Positions 1-5,445 of a DNA stretch of 9,411 nucleotides are shown here, one piece after another. The position numbers were made by a program, and so were the translations under genes. This DNA is from Clostridia bacterium (GTDB lineage Bacteria; Bacillota; Clostridia; HGM11514): NCBI GenBank assembly GCA_900757255.1, contig CAAENE010000431.1, positions 1 to 9,411 of the forward strand. The letters are read 5' to 3'. The notes beneath the pieces are model-generated. The model was not told the DNA's origin and ran no database searches. It saw only the letters and a list, made by a program, of their open reading frames with translations. Within the stretch, counting starts at the first letter, position 1. The number at the start of each line of letters is the position of its first letter.

Positions 1-164
1 AATAAACACATAACGGAAAAGCGGTTTCGCTTTTCTTCCTTGATTTTGTGTTTATTATATCATAAGTGCAAGCCGCCAATCGGCTTGCTACACACCGATT
101 CAATAAACACATAACGGAAAAGCGGTTTCGCTTTTCTTCCTTGATTTTGTGTTTATTATATCAT
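1..164. repeat. Two direct copies of a 63-bp palindromic element (1-63 and 102-164)
   Basis: Bases 1-63 and 102-164 are identical. Each copy opens with AATAAACACA and carries its exact reverse complement TGTGTTTATT at 47-56 (148-157 in copy 2). The core of a copy is thus a 56-bp element with 10-bp terminal inverted repeats. Inside is a second hairpin, GAAAAGCG-GTTT-CGCTTTTC (16-35 and 117-136). Identity continues seven bases past the right terminal repeat and then stops. The 38 bp between the copies hold a further hairpin. The shape resembles REP or MITE-type intergenic repeats. It carries no coding capacity. The first copy starts exactly at the window edge, so the array may continue leftward. 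Confidence 0.85.
68..88. repeat. Perfect 8-bp hairpin in the spacer between the repeat copies
   Basis: GCAAGCCG (68-75) and CGGCTTGC (81-88) form a perfect 8-bp stem with a 5-nt loop. No T-tract follows on either strand, so it is not a standard intrinsic terminator. It probably belongs to the 101-bp repeat period rather than to a gene. Confidence 0.6.
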
Positions 165-181
165 CTCACGGACAACAATGC

Positions 182-187
182 AAGGAG
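182..187 (+). promoter_or_regulatory. Ribosome binding site that sets the glycosylase start
   Basis: AAGGAG lies 9 nt before the ATG at 197. The reading frame is open back to a GTG at 149, but that codon lies inside the upstream repeat and has no Shine-Dalgarno sequence. Confidence 0.8.
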
Positions 188-196
188 TTTTTAGCC

Positions 197-1036
197 ATGG
201 CAGCAGAAAATGCGGTTATTGTCGAAAATGTTGGATATTTTGATCTTCGCCAGATATTTTTATGCGGCCAGGTGTTCCGCTATTTTGAGGAGCCGGACGG
301 CAGCTTTACTCATGTGGCAAAAGGGCGGGTGATTAACCTGTCACAGAGCGGGCGAAACATCATCATAAAAAACACCACCCAAAAAGAATACAAAACCCTG
401 TGGAAAAGCTATTTTGATATGGACCGGGATATCCCGGCAATGCTGAGCCTGCTTGGCAATGACGATATTTTGAAAAGATGTGCCGCGGCAGGATGCGGTA
501 TCCGGCTGCTGCGCCAGGATCCGTTTGAAACTTTTATTTCCTTCCTGATTTCTCAAAATAATTCTATCCCCAATATCCGACGGGTAATAGAGCGCATCTG
601 CTGCAAATTCGGGGATGAAATCTGGTACGACAGCAAAATATACCATGCGTTCCCAACACCGGAACAATTGTCCCAAGCCTCTCTCAGCACGCTGCGCGAT
701 ATGAAATGCGGTTACCGCGCAGACTATATTTATCAGTCAATAAAACGGCTGATTGAAGAAAACATCGACCTTACGCAATACGCTGCCCTTCCGTCCGATG
801 AGCTGTGCGCCTTTTTGCAGACCTTTCCAGGTGTGGGGCCAAAGGTTGCCGACTGTATTGCCCTGTTCGGTTTTGCCAAATACGACGTATTTCCCTGCGA
901 TACCTGGATTATCAAAGCTATGAAGGATTTTTACCATATACAAAAAAAGGATATCGACGCATTCACCCGAAAAAAATTCGGTTCCATGCGCGGATATGCT
1001 CAGCAGTATTTGTTTTATTTTAAAAGAGATGCGTAA
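197..1036 (+). CDS. ogg: 8-oxoguanine DNA glycosylase/AP lyase, OGG1 type (HhH-GPD superfamily)
   Basis: This 279-residue protein should excise 8-oxoguanine from DNA and cleave the resulting abasic site in base excision repair. An N-terminal OGG_N-like domain includes GQVFR at 24-28, comparable to GQSFRW in human OGG1. The helical domain has SQNNSIPNI (119-127), matching the OGG1 NNN loop, and GYRADY (172-177). The helix-hairpin-helix FPGVGPKVADC (210-220) supplies the probable Schiff-base lysine K216. The catalytic aspartate is D235 in FPCDTW. Clostridial OGG enzymes of this kind are known, for example that of Clostridium acetobutylicum. The start is the ATG after AAGGAG. The gene converges on sigG and its stop codon abuts their common terminator. 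It could differ in base specificity from OGG1, but the fold and catalytic residues are clear. Confidence 0.9.
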   Translation: MAAENAVIVENVGYFDLRQIFLCGQVFRYFEEPDGSFTHVAKGRVINLSQSGRNIIIKNTTQKEYKTLWKSYFDMDRDIPAMLSLLGNDDILKRCAAAGCGIRLLRQDPFETFISFLISQNNSIPNIRRVIERICCKFGDEIWYDSKIYHAFPTPEQLSQASLSTLRDMKCGYRADYIYQSIKRLIEENIDLTQYAALPSDELCAFLQTFPGVGPKVADCIALFGFAKYDVFPCDTWIIKAMKDFYHIQKKDIDAFTRKKFGSMRGYAQQYLFYFKRDA

Positions 1037-1059
1037 AAAAAGACGGGATTTCCCGTCTT
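1035..1059 (-). terminator. Intrinsic terminator of sigG, probably also ending ogg
   Basis: AAGACGGG (1040-1047) pairs with CCCGTCTT (1052-1059) around an ATTT loop. Read on the minus strand the stem is followed by seven T residues (complement of 1035-1041), a textbook rho-independent terminator 7 nt beyond the sigG stop. In the plus direction the hairpin is the same but the following run is only weakly T-rich. The A-tract begins inside the ogg stop codon. Confidence 0.85.
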
Positions 1060-1066
1060 ATATTGA

Positions 1067-1843
1067 TTAGATATATTTTCTCATATGGGACAGCGCCGAC
1101 TTTTCCAGCCTGGACACCTGCGCCTGAGAAATCCCAATCTCCTCAGCCACCTCAGTCTGCGTTTTCCCCTGATAGAACCGGAGAGTCAAAATATGCTTTT
1201 CCCGGTCGTTCAGCCGTTTGATGGCCTCCTTGAGAGCAATTTCATTGAGCCATAAGTCGTCCGCTGATTTATCGTCTTTTACCTGGTCCATGACGAAAAT
1301 AGCGTCACCATTTCCATCGTTGTAAACCGGCTCAAATAACGATACCGGTTCCTGAATCGCATCGATTGCGTAAACCACATCTTCCTTGGGCAGCCCTATC
1401 AGCTTTGCGATTTCTTCGATTTTAGGTTCCCTGCCATGTTCGTTGATAAACTGTTCTTTTAAGGTCAGCGCCTTATATGCCGTATCCTTGAGCGATCTGC
1501 TGACGCGGACAGAGTTATTATCCCTGAGATATCTTCGTATTTCACCGATAATCATCGGGACAGCATAGGTGGAAAATTTCACGTTCTGGGAGATATCGAA
1601 ATTATCAATTGCCTTAATCAGGCCGATACACCCGATTTGAAACAGATCGTCTATGTTTTCCCCACGGTGGGTAAACCGCTGAATCACACTCAGCACAAGG
1701 CGGAGGTTTCCATAGATAAATTCCTGCCTCGCACCCTCATCCCCCTGCTTAATTTTCAGCATTAATTCAGTCTTTTGTTTATTATTCAGAATCGGAAGCT
1801 TTGCTGTATTGACACCGCATATTTCCACTTTATTGATTAGCAT
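1067..1843 (-). CDS. sigG: RNA polymerase sporulation sigma factor sigma-G
   Basis: Sigma-G directs late gene expression in the forespore after engulfment. The 258-residue product opens with the SigG signature NKVEICGV (4-11). Region 2 spans about 45-110, with NLRLVLSVIQRF at 46-57 and STYAVPMIIGEIRRYLRDNN at 91-110. Region 3 spans about 118-170 and ends in DAIQEPVSLFEP. Region 4 spans about 205-256, with a helix-turn-helix at 228-247 (TQTEVAEEIGISQAQVSRLE). B. subtilis SigG has nearly the same length. The ATG follows GGAGG by 8 nt; an in-frame GTG at 1864 would put the Shine-Dalgarno inside the gene and is rejected. The gene lies downstream of sigE, as in most spore formers, and has its own sigma-F-like promoter. 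Confidence 0.97.
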   Translation of the reverse strand: MLINKVEICGVNTAKLPILNNKQKTELMLKIKQGDEGARQEFIYGNLRLVLSVIQRFTHRGENIDDLFQIGCIGLIKAIDNFDISQNVKFSTYAVPMIIGEIRRYLRDNNSVRVSRSLKDTAYKALTLKEQFINEHGREPKIEEIAKLIGLPKEDVVYAIDAIQEPVSLFEPVYNDGNGDAIFVMDQVKDDKSADDLWLNEIALKEAIKRLNDREKHILTLRFYQGKTQTEVAEEIGISQAQVSRLEKSALSHMRKYI

Positions 1844-1883
1844 ACCAAAAACCTCCGCAATCACAAATTCATTTCACTATGTA

Positions 1884-1913
1884 AATTATCTGCTATTGCA
1901 GGGTTTTTTATAC
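1884..1913 (-). promoter_or_regulatory. Probable sigma-F-dependent promoter of sigG
   Basis: On the minus strand GTATA (1913-1909) is followed after exactly 15 bp by GCAGATAATT (1893-1884). The published B. subtilis sigma-F pattern is GyATA, about 15 bp, then GGnnAnAnTw; the match fails only at the second G of the -10. A start near 1877 would leave a leader of about 34 nt before the sigG ATG. Known biology agrees, since sigG is transcribed by sigma-F in the forespore. The match was made by eye. Confidence 0.65.
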
Positions 1914-2016
1914 AGCGCAGCGCCTGAAAATAAACGACAATATTTACCAAATTATTGAAATGCCGTATCATGCCGGGCAGAACATAATCTTGTCAAATAA
2001 GCGGTTTTACAGGTAT

Positions 2017-2062
2017 CGGGCGACCAGAAAACTCCCTGCGCGCTGGAGTTTACGCACGCCCG
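2017..2062 (-). repeat. Two-tier inverted repeat downstream of sigE
   Basis: An outer stem CGGGCG/CGCCCG (2017-2022 with 2057-2062) encloses an inner stem AAACTCC/GGAGTTT (2029-2035 with 2045-2051) with a 9-nt loop. It starts about 15 nt after the sigE stop. On the minus strand only a short T run follows the inner stem. It may be a weak terminator or a structure protecting the spoIIGA-sigE mRNA end while allowing some read-through to sigG. Confidence 0.4.
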
Positions 2063-2077
2063 GCTATTTGGAAAACA

Positions 2078-2797
2078 TCAGTTGATCATCCTCTTCATAT
2101 CCTTGCGCAGGCGCACGATTATCCTTTTTTCCAGTCTCGAAATATAGGACTGGGAAATCCCCATCATATCAGCCACCTCTTTCTGGGTTTTCTCCTCCCC
2201 GCTTTTCAGCCCGAACCGCAGCTCTATAATATCCTTTTCACGGCTGGACAGCTTTGTAAGAGCCAGATTTAAAAGGTCTTTGTCAACTTCGTTTTCAATT
2301 TCCCGGCTAACGTTGTCGCCGTCAGAACCCAGTACGTCCGATAGCAGGAGTTCATTACCATCCCAATCCACATTAAGGGGTTCATCGATTGACACCTCCG
2401 AACGGGTATTATTATTCTTGCGTAAAAACATCAAAATCTCGTTTTCGATACATCGGGAGCTGTAGGTCGCCAGCTTGATATTTTTATCCATTTTAAAGGT
2501 ATTTACCGCTTTAATCAGCCCAATGGTGCCAATGGAAATCAAGTCTTCTACACAGATACCGGTGTTTTCAAATTTTCTTGCAATATAAACGACCAGCCTG
2601 AGATTACGTTCAATCAGCGTTGCCTTTGCCTCCGGGTCCTGATCCATCAGCCTTTTAATCAGCTCTGCTTCCTCGTCGGAATTGAGCGGCGGCGGCAGAA
2701 CGTCAGACCCCCCGATATAAAAAACCTCTTTTACAAGGCCAAGCTTTCTGGCGATTTTATTCCATAAAGTGTAAAGCTTGAGTTTTAAACGTTCCAT
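2078..2797 (-). CDS. sigE: Pro-sigma-E, early mother-cell sporulation sigma factor
   Basis: Sigma-E directs early mother-cell transcription. It is made as an inactive membrane-tethered precursor and cleaved by SpoIIGA. The 239 residues equal the B. subtilis length. The amphipathic pro-sequence is MERLKLKLYTLWNKIARKLG (1-20), and the cleavage region FYIGG is at 26-30. Region 2 runs from ERNLRLVVYIARKFENTG (63-80) to TYSSRCIENEILMFLRKNN (111-129). SEVSIDEPLNVDWDGNELLL (133-152) is strongly SigE-like. The region 4 helix-turn-helix is TQKEVADMMGISQSYISRLE (204-223). The ATG is preceded by AAGGG at a 9-nt spacing. spoIIGA ends 36 nt upstream, so the two form the classic spoIIG operon. Confidence 0.97.
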   Translation of the reverse strand: MERLKLKLYTLWNKIARKLGLVKEVFYIGGSDVLPPPLNSDEEAELIKRLMDQDPEAKATLIERNLRLVVYIARKFENTGICVEDLISIGTIGLIKAVNTFKMDKNIKLATYSSRCIENEILMFLRKNNNTRSEVSIDEPLNVDWDGNELLLSDVLGSDGDNVSREIENEVDKDLLNLALTKLSSREKDIIELRFGLKSGEEKTQKEVADMMGISQSYISRLEKRIIVRLRKDMKRMIN

Positions 2798-2833
2798 ATC
2801 TGTTAACCCTTCTTCCTGTCTATTTTAAATTGA

Positions 2834-3700
2834 CTAAATCAAAATTTTCGGATTGATAATCGCGTCAAAGCTTTTATCCGCCGGAACTGCCTGGCGGCTG
2901 GGACACACCGTCACATGTCTGACCTGCCTGCGTTCTCTTTCCAGTAATTCCACACTGTCCGGTTCAAATCCAAACAGCACGCCGTTTTCCTTCCCGATGC
3001 TTTTAAATGGAACTAAACTGGGCGCCTTTTCAAAAAGTGTATCGTCAGCTTCCCCGTCCAGTACCGCTTTGAGCTCTGCCGGCAAAAATTCTCTGATTTT
3101 ATCATAGCTGACCACAATAACGCCGTTTCCGTTTTTCGGGTCGGTCAGATGATTTCCGGTATCGACAAACCCATGCAGCAGCACCTTCTGCCCATTCATA
3201 TGAAGGATAAAATCCTGATACAGTTTTTTTTCAGCCAGGTTTTTTACGATCAATTCCAGTCCTGTGCGCACCGCTATCAATCCGGCAAAAACAGCCGCAA
3301 GCAGCATGACGGTGGAAAAGCTCAAATATAACTCCCCATTGCTGATTGCCATAAAAGAATTGTCCCTGCCAAAGGTAAGCAGCAGAAATACAATCCCGCC
3401 GTACAAAAAATTCACTAAATAAAAAACCGCGAGGGTTTTTCCAAAATCGCGCCAGCCCGCCGGGCGGAACACCAATAGCAAAACCAGCAATGATACCGCT
3501 ATTTTGGCTGCAGTGCAGTACAGCAGCTTTATCTGCGGATAAAACATGAAAACACTGTACAGGGCGAATAAAAAGCTGCCGATTAAGAGCTTATACCATT
3601 TTGCACGTCTGTGCAAAAATCCATTTGCCGTATACAGCAGTATAAAATCAATCACCAGATTGCCGAAAAACAAAACGTCCGCGTAAATTATCGTTTTCAA
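2834..3700 (-). CDS. spoIIGA: SpoIIGA, membrane aspartic protease that processes pro-sigma-E (TTG start)
   Basis: SpoIIGA sits in the septal membrane of the mother cell and cleaves pro-sigma-E when the forespore signal SpoIIR arrives. The 288-residue protein has five predicted hydrophobic segments (about 7-25, 35-53, 60-78, 88-110 and 125-147). A cytosolic domain follows, with the aspartic protease motif GFVDTGNHLTDP at 177-188; D180 is the likely catalytic residue. The C-terminus DAIINPKIL is typical of the family. I place the start at TTG 3700. It yields the family-like beginning MKTIIYADVLF, and AAAGGTGAT lies 4 nt ahead. An ATG at 3718 is in frame but lacks a Shine-Dalgarno sequence and overlaps the -10 hexamer of the proposed promoter. 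The gene is first in the operon with sigE. Confidence 0.93.
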   Translation of the reverse strand: MKTIIYADVLFFGNLVIDFILLYTANGFLHRRAKWYKLLIGSFLFALYSVFMFYPQIKLLYCTAAKIAVSLLVLLLVFRPAGWRDFGKTLAVFYLVNFLYGGIVFLLLTFGRDNSFMAISNGELYLSFSTVMLLAAVFAGLIAVRTGLELIVKNLAEKKLYQDFILHMNGQKVLLHGFVDTGNHLTDPKNGNGVIVVSYDKIREFLPAELKAVLDGEADDTLFEKAPSLVPFKSIGKENGVLFGFEPDSVELLERERRQVRHVTVCPSRQAVPADKSFDAIINPKILI

Positions 3701-3704
3701 AAGA

Positions 3705-3713
3705 ATCACCTTT
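3705..3713 (-). promoter_or_regulatory. Ribosome binding site deciding the TTG start of spoIIGA
   Basis: AAAGGTGAT on the minus strand is complementary to the 3' end of 16S rRNA (anti-Shine-Dalgarno) and lies 4 nt before TTG 3700. It lies downstream of the in-frame ATG 3718, so it cannot serve that codon. Confidence 0.65.
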
Positions 3714-3716
3714 CTC

Positions 3717-3750
3717 ATTATACCCGATAGCGGCGCGAGATTATGTCGAA
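3717..3750 (-). promoter_or_regulatory. spoIIG-type promoter with Spo0A box over the -35 and long spacer
   Basis: On the minus strand TTCGACA (3750-3744) is a perfect Spo0A box (TGTCGAA on the other strand). It also resembles a -35 element. A perfect -10, TATAAT, is at 3722-3717. The spacer is 21 bp if the hexamer is TCGACA, or 22 bp if it is TTCGAC. The B. subtilis spoIIG promoter is known for a 22-bp spacer and Spo0A sites touching the -35, so the architecture fits. Transcription would start near 3710, giving a very short leader before the TTG start. Confidence 0.7.
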
Positions 3751-3762
3751 AACAGGTTCTGA

Positions 3763-3768
3763 ATTATA
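3763..3768 (-). promoter_or_regulatory. Second possible -10 element upstream of spoIIGA
   Basis: TATAAT occurs on the minus strand at 3768-3763, at the foot of the intergenic hairpin. No good -35 is seen 16-18 bp upstream. Transcription from here would cross the Spo0A box at 3744-3750, so that box could then act as a block. I consider it weaker than the promoter at 3717-3750. Confidence 0.25.
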
Positions 3769-3801
3769 AAAAAATAACGACAGAAACTGCCGTTATTTTT
3801 T
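3769..3801. terminator. Terminator-like hairpin between divergent promoters
   Basis: AAAAATAACG pairs with CGTTATTTTT across 3769-3801, giving an 11-bp stem. CAG/CTG pairing is possible inside the 11-nt loop. The stem has T-runs on both strands. Neither neighbour ends here; it lies between two divergently transcribed genes. It may insulate the two units from each other, or end an unseen short transcript. Confidence 0.5.
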
Positions 3802-3807
3802 CGTAAC

Positions 3808-3836
3808 TTTACTTTTTTGCCTTGTTGCTGTATAAT
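3808..3836 (+). promoter_or_regulatory. Sigma-A-type promoter of the TM2 gene
   Basis: A perfect -10, TATAAT (3831-3836), has the -35-like TTTACT at 3808-3813 with a 17-bp spacer. Transcription would begin near 3843, only a few bases before the Shine-Dalgarno sequence at 3845-3850. Confidence 0.6.
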
Positions 3837-3857
3837 AAACCAAAAGGAGGTTTTACC

Positions 3858-4211
3858 ATGAATCAATGCCCCGGCTGCGGCGCAAAAACCGGCAATGCGG
3901 TATGCGAATACTGCGGTACAACAATTTCGGCGCCTGTAAAACCTGTATCCATCCCCGTACAGCCAAAAGCAGTCCCTATTCAAAGACCAGAAATACATAC
4001 AGCGGAGTCCTGGTCCAATGCCAGGCTGACCGCCTTCTTATTATGCCTGTTCCTCGGCTTTTTCGGAGCACATTGCTTCTATACCGGCAAAATCGGTATG
4101 GGTATTTTATATTTGCTGACAGGCGGCCTTTTTGGAATCGGCTGGCTTGTCGACCTGATTCGTATCGCCGCTGGTTCCTATTCAGACAAAAATGGCTGCG
4201 TATTGAAATAA
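3858..4211 (+). CDS. Zinc-ribbon/TM2-domain membrane protein of unknown function
   Basis: The protein has 117 residues. A short zinc ribbon at the N-terminus uses C4, C7, C16 and C19 (CPGCG and CEYCG). A proline-rich linker (21-45) and then a TM2 domain follow. The TM2 domain is two hydrophobic helices at about 57-76 and 80-104, with FLGFFGAHCFYTGK at 65-78, the glycine-rich LLTGGLFGIGWLVDLIR at 86-102, and the family's aspartate D99. TM2 proteins occur in bacteria and animals and no biochemical role is settled for bacterial members. The ATG follows AGGAGG by 7 nt; an earlier in-frame TTG at 3822 is before the likely transcription start. It is transcribed divergently from spoIIGA and ends at a strong hairpin, so it is probably monocistronic. 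Confidence 0.85.
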   Translation: MNQCPGCGAKTGNAVCEYCGTTISAPVKPVSIPVQPKAVPIQRPEIHTAESWSNARLTAFLLCLFLGFFGAHCFYTGKIGMGILYLLTGGLFGIGWLVDLIRIAAGSYSDKNGCVLK

Positions 4212-4225
4212 ACGCAAACAAATAT

Positions 4226-4253
4226 AAAAAGCAGCGGCAAATCGCTGCTTTTT
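4226..4253. terminator. Bidirectional terminator between the TM2 gene and the reductase
   Basis: AAAAAGCAGCG (4226-4236) pairs perfectly with CGCTGCTTTTT (4243-4253) around a 6-nt loop. The A/T ends give a T-run in both directions. It lies 14 nt after the TM2 stop and about 75 nt after the reductase stop on the other strand. Confidence 0.85.
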
Positions 4254-4327
4254 GTAATCTACGGGAAATATTTCATCAATTTTTGAAAACGGCGGACAGA
4301 TTATCCGTCATTATGAAACCAAATTTC

Positions 4328-5362
4328 TTATTTTGTAATTTCGCCGCTCAAATCCCAAAGATCTTCCCAGGATTTCGCACCTTCCCACAAAAAGACCTGC
4401 CCTTTGATAAGGCGGCAGTTTTTATCTATTTTTGCGATTTCAGCCATTTCCTCATCGGTGAGCGGGTCGTTCACCGCGCAGGCTATATTGGACAGATATT
4501 CATTGCGGCGAATGGAGAACGGAATCGGCGTCTGCCCTCTCTGAACCGCCCATTTAACGCATATCACAGCCGGATGGACACCATGCTTTTCAGCAATACG
4601 GCAGATGACCGGGTCTTGAATATCCACAGTGTCAGTTGCAGTTGTGTCGCGGTCCGGACGGGTCGGCGAACCAATCGGGCAAAAGGCAACCGGTACGATA
4701 TCATTTTCGCGCACAAAATCAAACAGCTCCTGCTGCTGAAAATGCGGATGCATTTCCATTTCATTGGCAGCCGGCTTAATTTTCGCGTCTTTTAAGATCA
4801 GTTTCAGCTTGGGCACCGTCACATTCGACGTCCCGATATGCTTTACCAGTCCCATTTCTACCAGCTTTTCCATCTGCGTCCATGTTTGCATGAATTCTTC
4901 GTGTATGTATGGTTTAGAATCAGGATTGCGGTAATCTTCCGGGCATCCCGCCGGATGGAAATTCGGGAACGGCCAATGTACAAAATACATATCCAAATAA
5001 TCCAGCTGCAAATCCTTTAAGGTCTGCTTACACGAATTGATAACATCGTCGTGTTTATCATTCCACACCTTTGACATTACAAATAATTCTTCCCGGTTCA
5101 GGCCGCCTTCCAGCATTTTTTTGAAAACAATGCCGATCAAATCCTCATTGCCGTACACTGACGCGCAGTCAAACAGGCGGAATCCAACTTCTGCCGCACC
5201 AAGCACTGCAGCGGCAATATCGTCTGCCGAAAACCGGTCAGAACCAAATGTCCCCATACCAACACCCGGCATTTTCTCTCCTGTATACAATGTTCTCTGC
5301 GGCACACTTGCCGGGTCAATCCCGTTTTCATCCTGCCGATACACCAAATCATTAAAATTCAA
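4328..5362 (-). CDS. Aldo/keto reductase (TTG start)
   Basis: This is a soluble NAD(P)H-dependent oxidoreductase of the aldo/keto reductase superfamily, which reduces aldehydes or ketones to alcohols. With the TTG start it has 344 residues, somewhat longer than the usual 280-330. The catalytic tetrad is complete: D65 and Y70 in FDCASVYGNE, K98 in VMSKVW and H129 in FVHWPF. GTSNV (177-181), NEMEMHP (200-206) and the cofactor-phosphate loop IPFSIRRNEYLSN (280-292) match the family. AGGAGG lies 8 nt before TTG 5362. An ATG at 5383, seven codons earlier, has no Shine-Dalgarno and would place AGGAGG within the gene. The physiological substrate cannot be read from sequence. A palindromic operator upstream suggests carbohydrate-linked control. 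The gene is monocistronic. Confidence 0.9.
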   Translation of the reverse strand: MNFNDLVYRQDENGIDPASVPQRTLYTGEKMPGVGMGTFGSDRFSADDIAAAVLGAAEVGFRLFDCASVYGNEDLIGIVFKKMLEGGLNREELFVMSKVWNDKHDDVINSCKQTLKDLQLDYLDMYFVHWPFPNFHPAGCPEDYRNPDSKPYIHEEFMQTWTQMEKLVEMGLVKHIGTSNVTVPKLKLILKDAKIKPAANEMEMHPHFQQQELFDFVRENDIVPVAFCPIGSPTRPDRDTTATDTVDIQDPVICRIAEKHGVHPAVICVKWAVQRGQTPIPFSIRRNEYLSNIACAVNDPLTDEEMAEIAKIDKNCRLIKGQVFLWEGAKSWEDLWDLSGEITK

Positions 5363-5370
5363 TTTAACAA

Positions 5371-5376
5371 CCTCCT
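5371..5376 (-). promoter_or_regulatory. Ribosome binding site deciding the TTG start of the reductase
   Basis: AGGAGG on the minus strand is followed after 8 nt by TTG 5362. No comparable sequence precedes the in-frame ATG 5383. Confidence 0.65.
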
Positions 5377-5396
5377 GTTTCATGTTTGCTTAAATG

Positions 5397-5408
5397 TGAA
5401 ACGTTTCA
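5397..5408. promoter_or_regulatory. LacI/GalR-family-type operator upstream of the reductase
   Basis: TGAAACGTTTCA is a perfect 12-bp palindrome with a central CG, the hallmark of LacI/GalR-family operators. It lies in the predicted leader of the reductase, about 31-42 bp past the predicted transcription start. There it could act as a repressor roadblock. It shares only the AAnCGnT core with the CcpA cre consensus and lacks the outer TG/CA at the right spacing. The regulator gene is not in this window. Confidence 0.6.
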
Positions 5409-5445
5409 AAATAGTTGTAAAAAACAAAAATCTTGCTTGTTTATA

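Noticed and set aside
1..164. Repeat pair as a small CRISPR array
   Set aside because: Only two 63-bp units, the spacer itself contains a hairpin, and there are no cas genes. The palindromic design fits an intergenic repeat element better.
120..165. Promoter for ogg within the second repeat copy
   Set aside because: There are -10-like AT runs near 154-162 but no acceptable -35 at 16-18 bp, so I did not call it.
149..196. GTG at 149 as start of the glycosylase
   Set aside because: It lies inside the 63-bp repeat and has no ribosome binding site; the ATG at 197 has AAGGAG at 9 nt.
1844..1864. GTG at 1864 as start of sigG
   Set aside because: The extension covers the Shine-Dalgarno GGAGG and is not part of the SigG family N-terminus.
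3866..4795. 309-codon plus-strand open frame
   Set aside because: It overlaps the TM2 gene in another frame and then runs antisense through the reductase; it has no domain, and two well-supported genes explain the DNA.
5397..5408. CcpA cre site upstream of the reductase
   Set aside because: Centred on the CG, the outer TG and CA of the cre consensus do not line up; a general LacI-family operator is a safer call.
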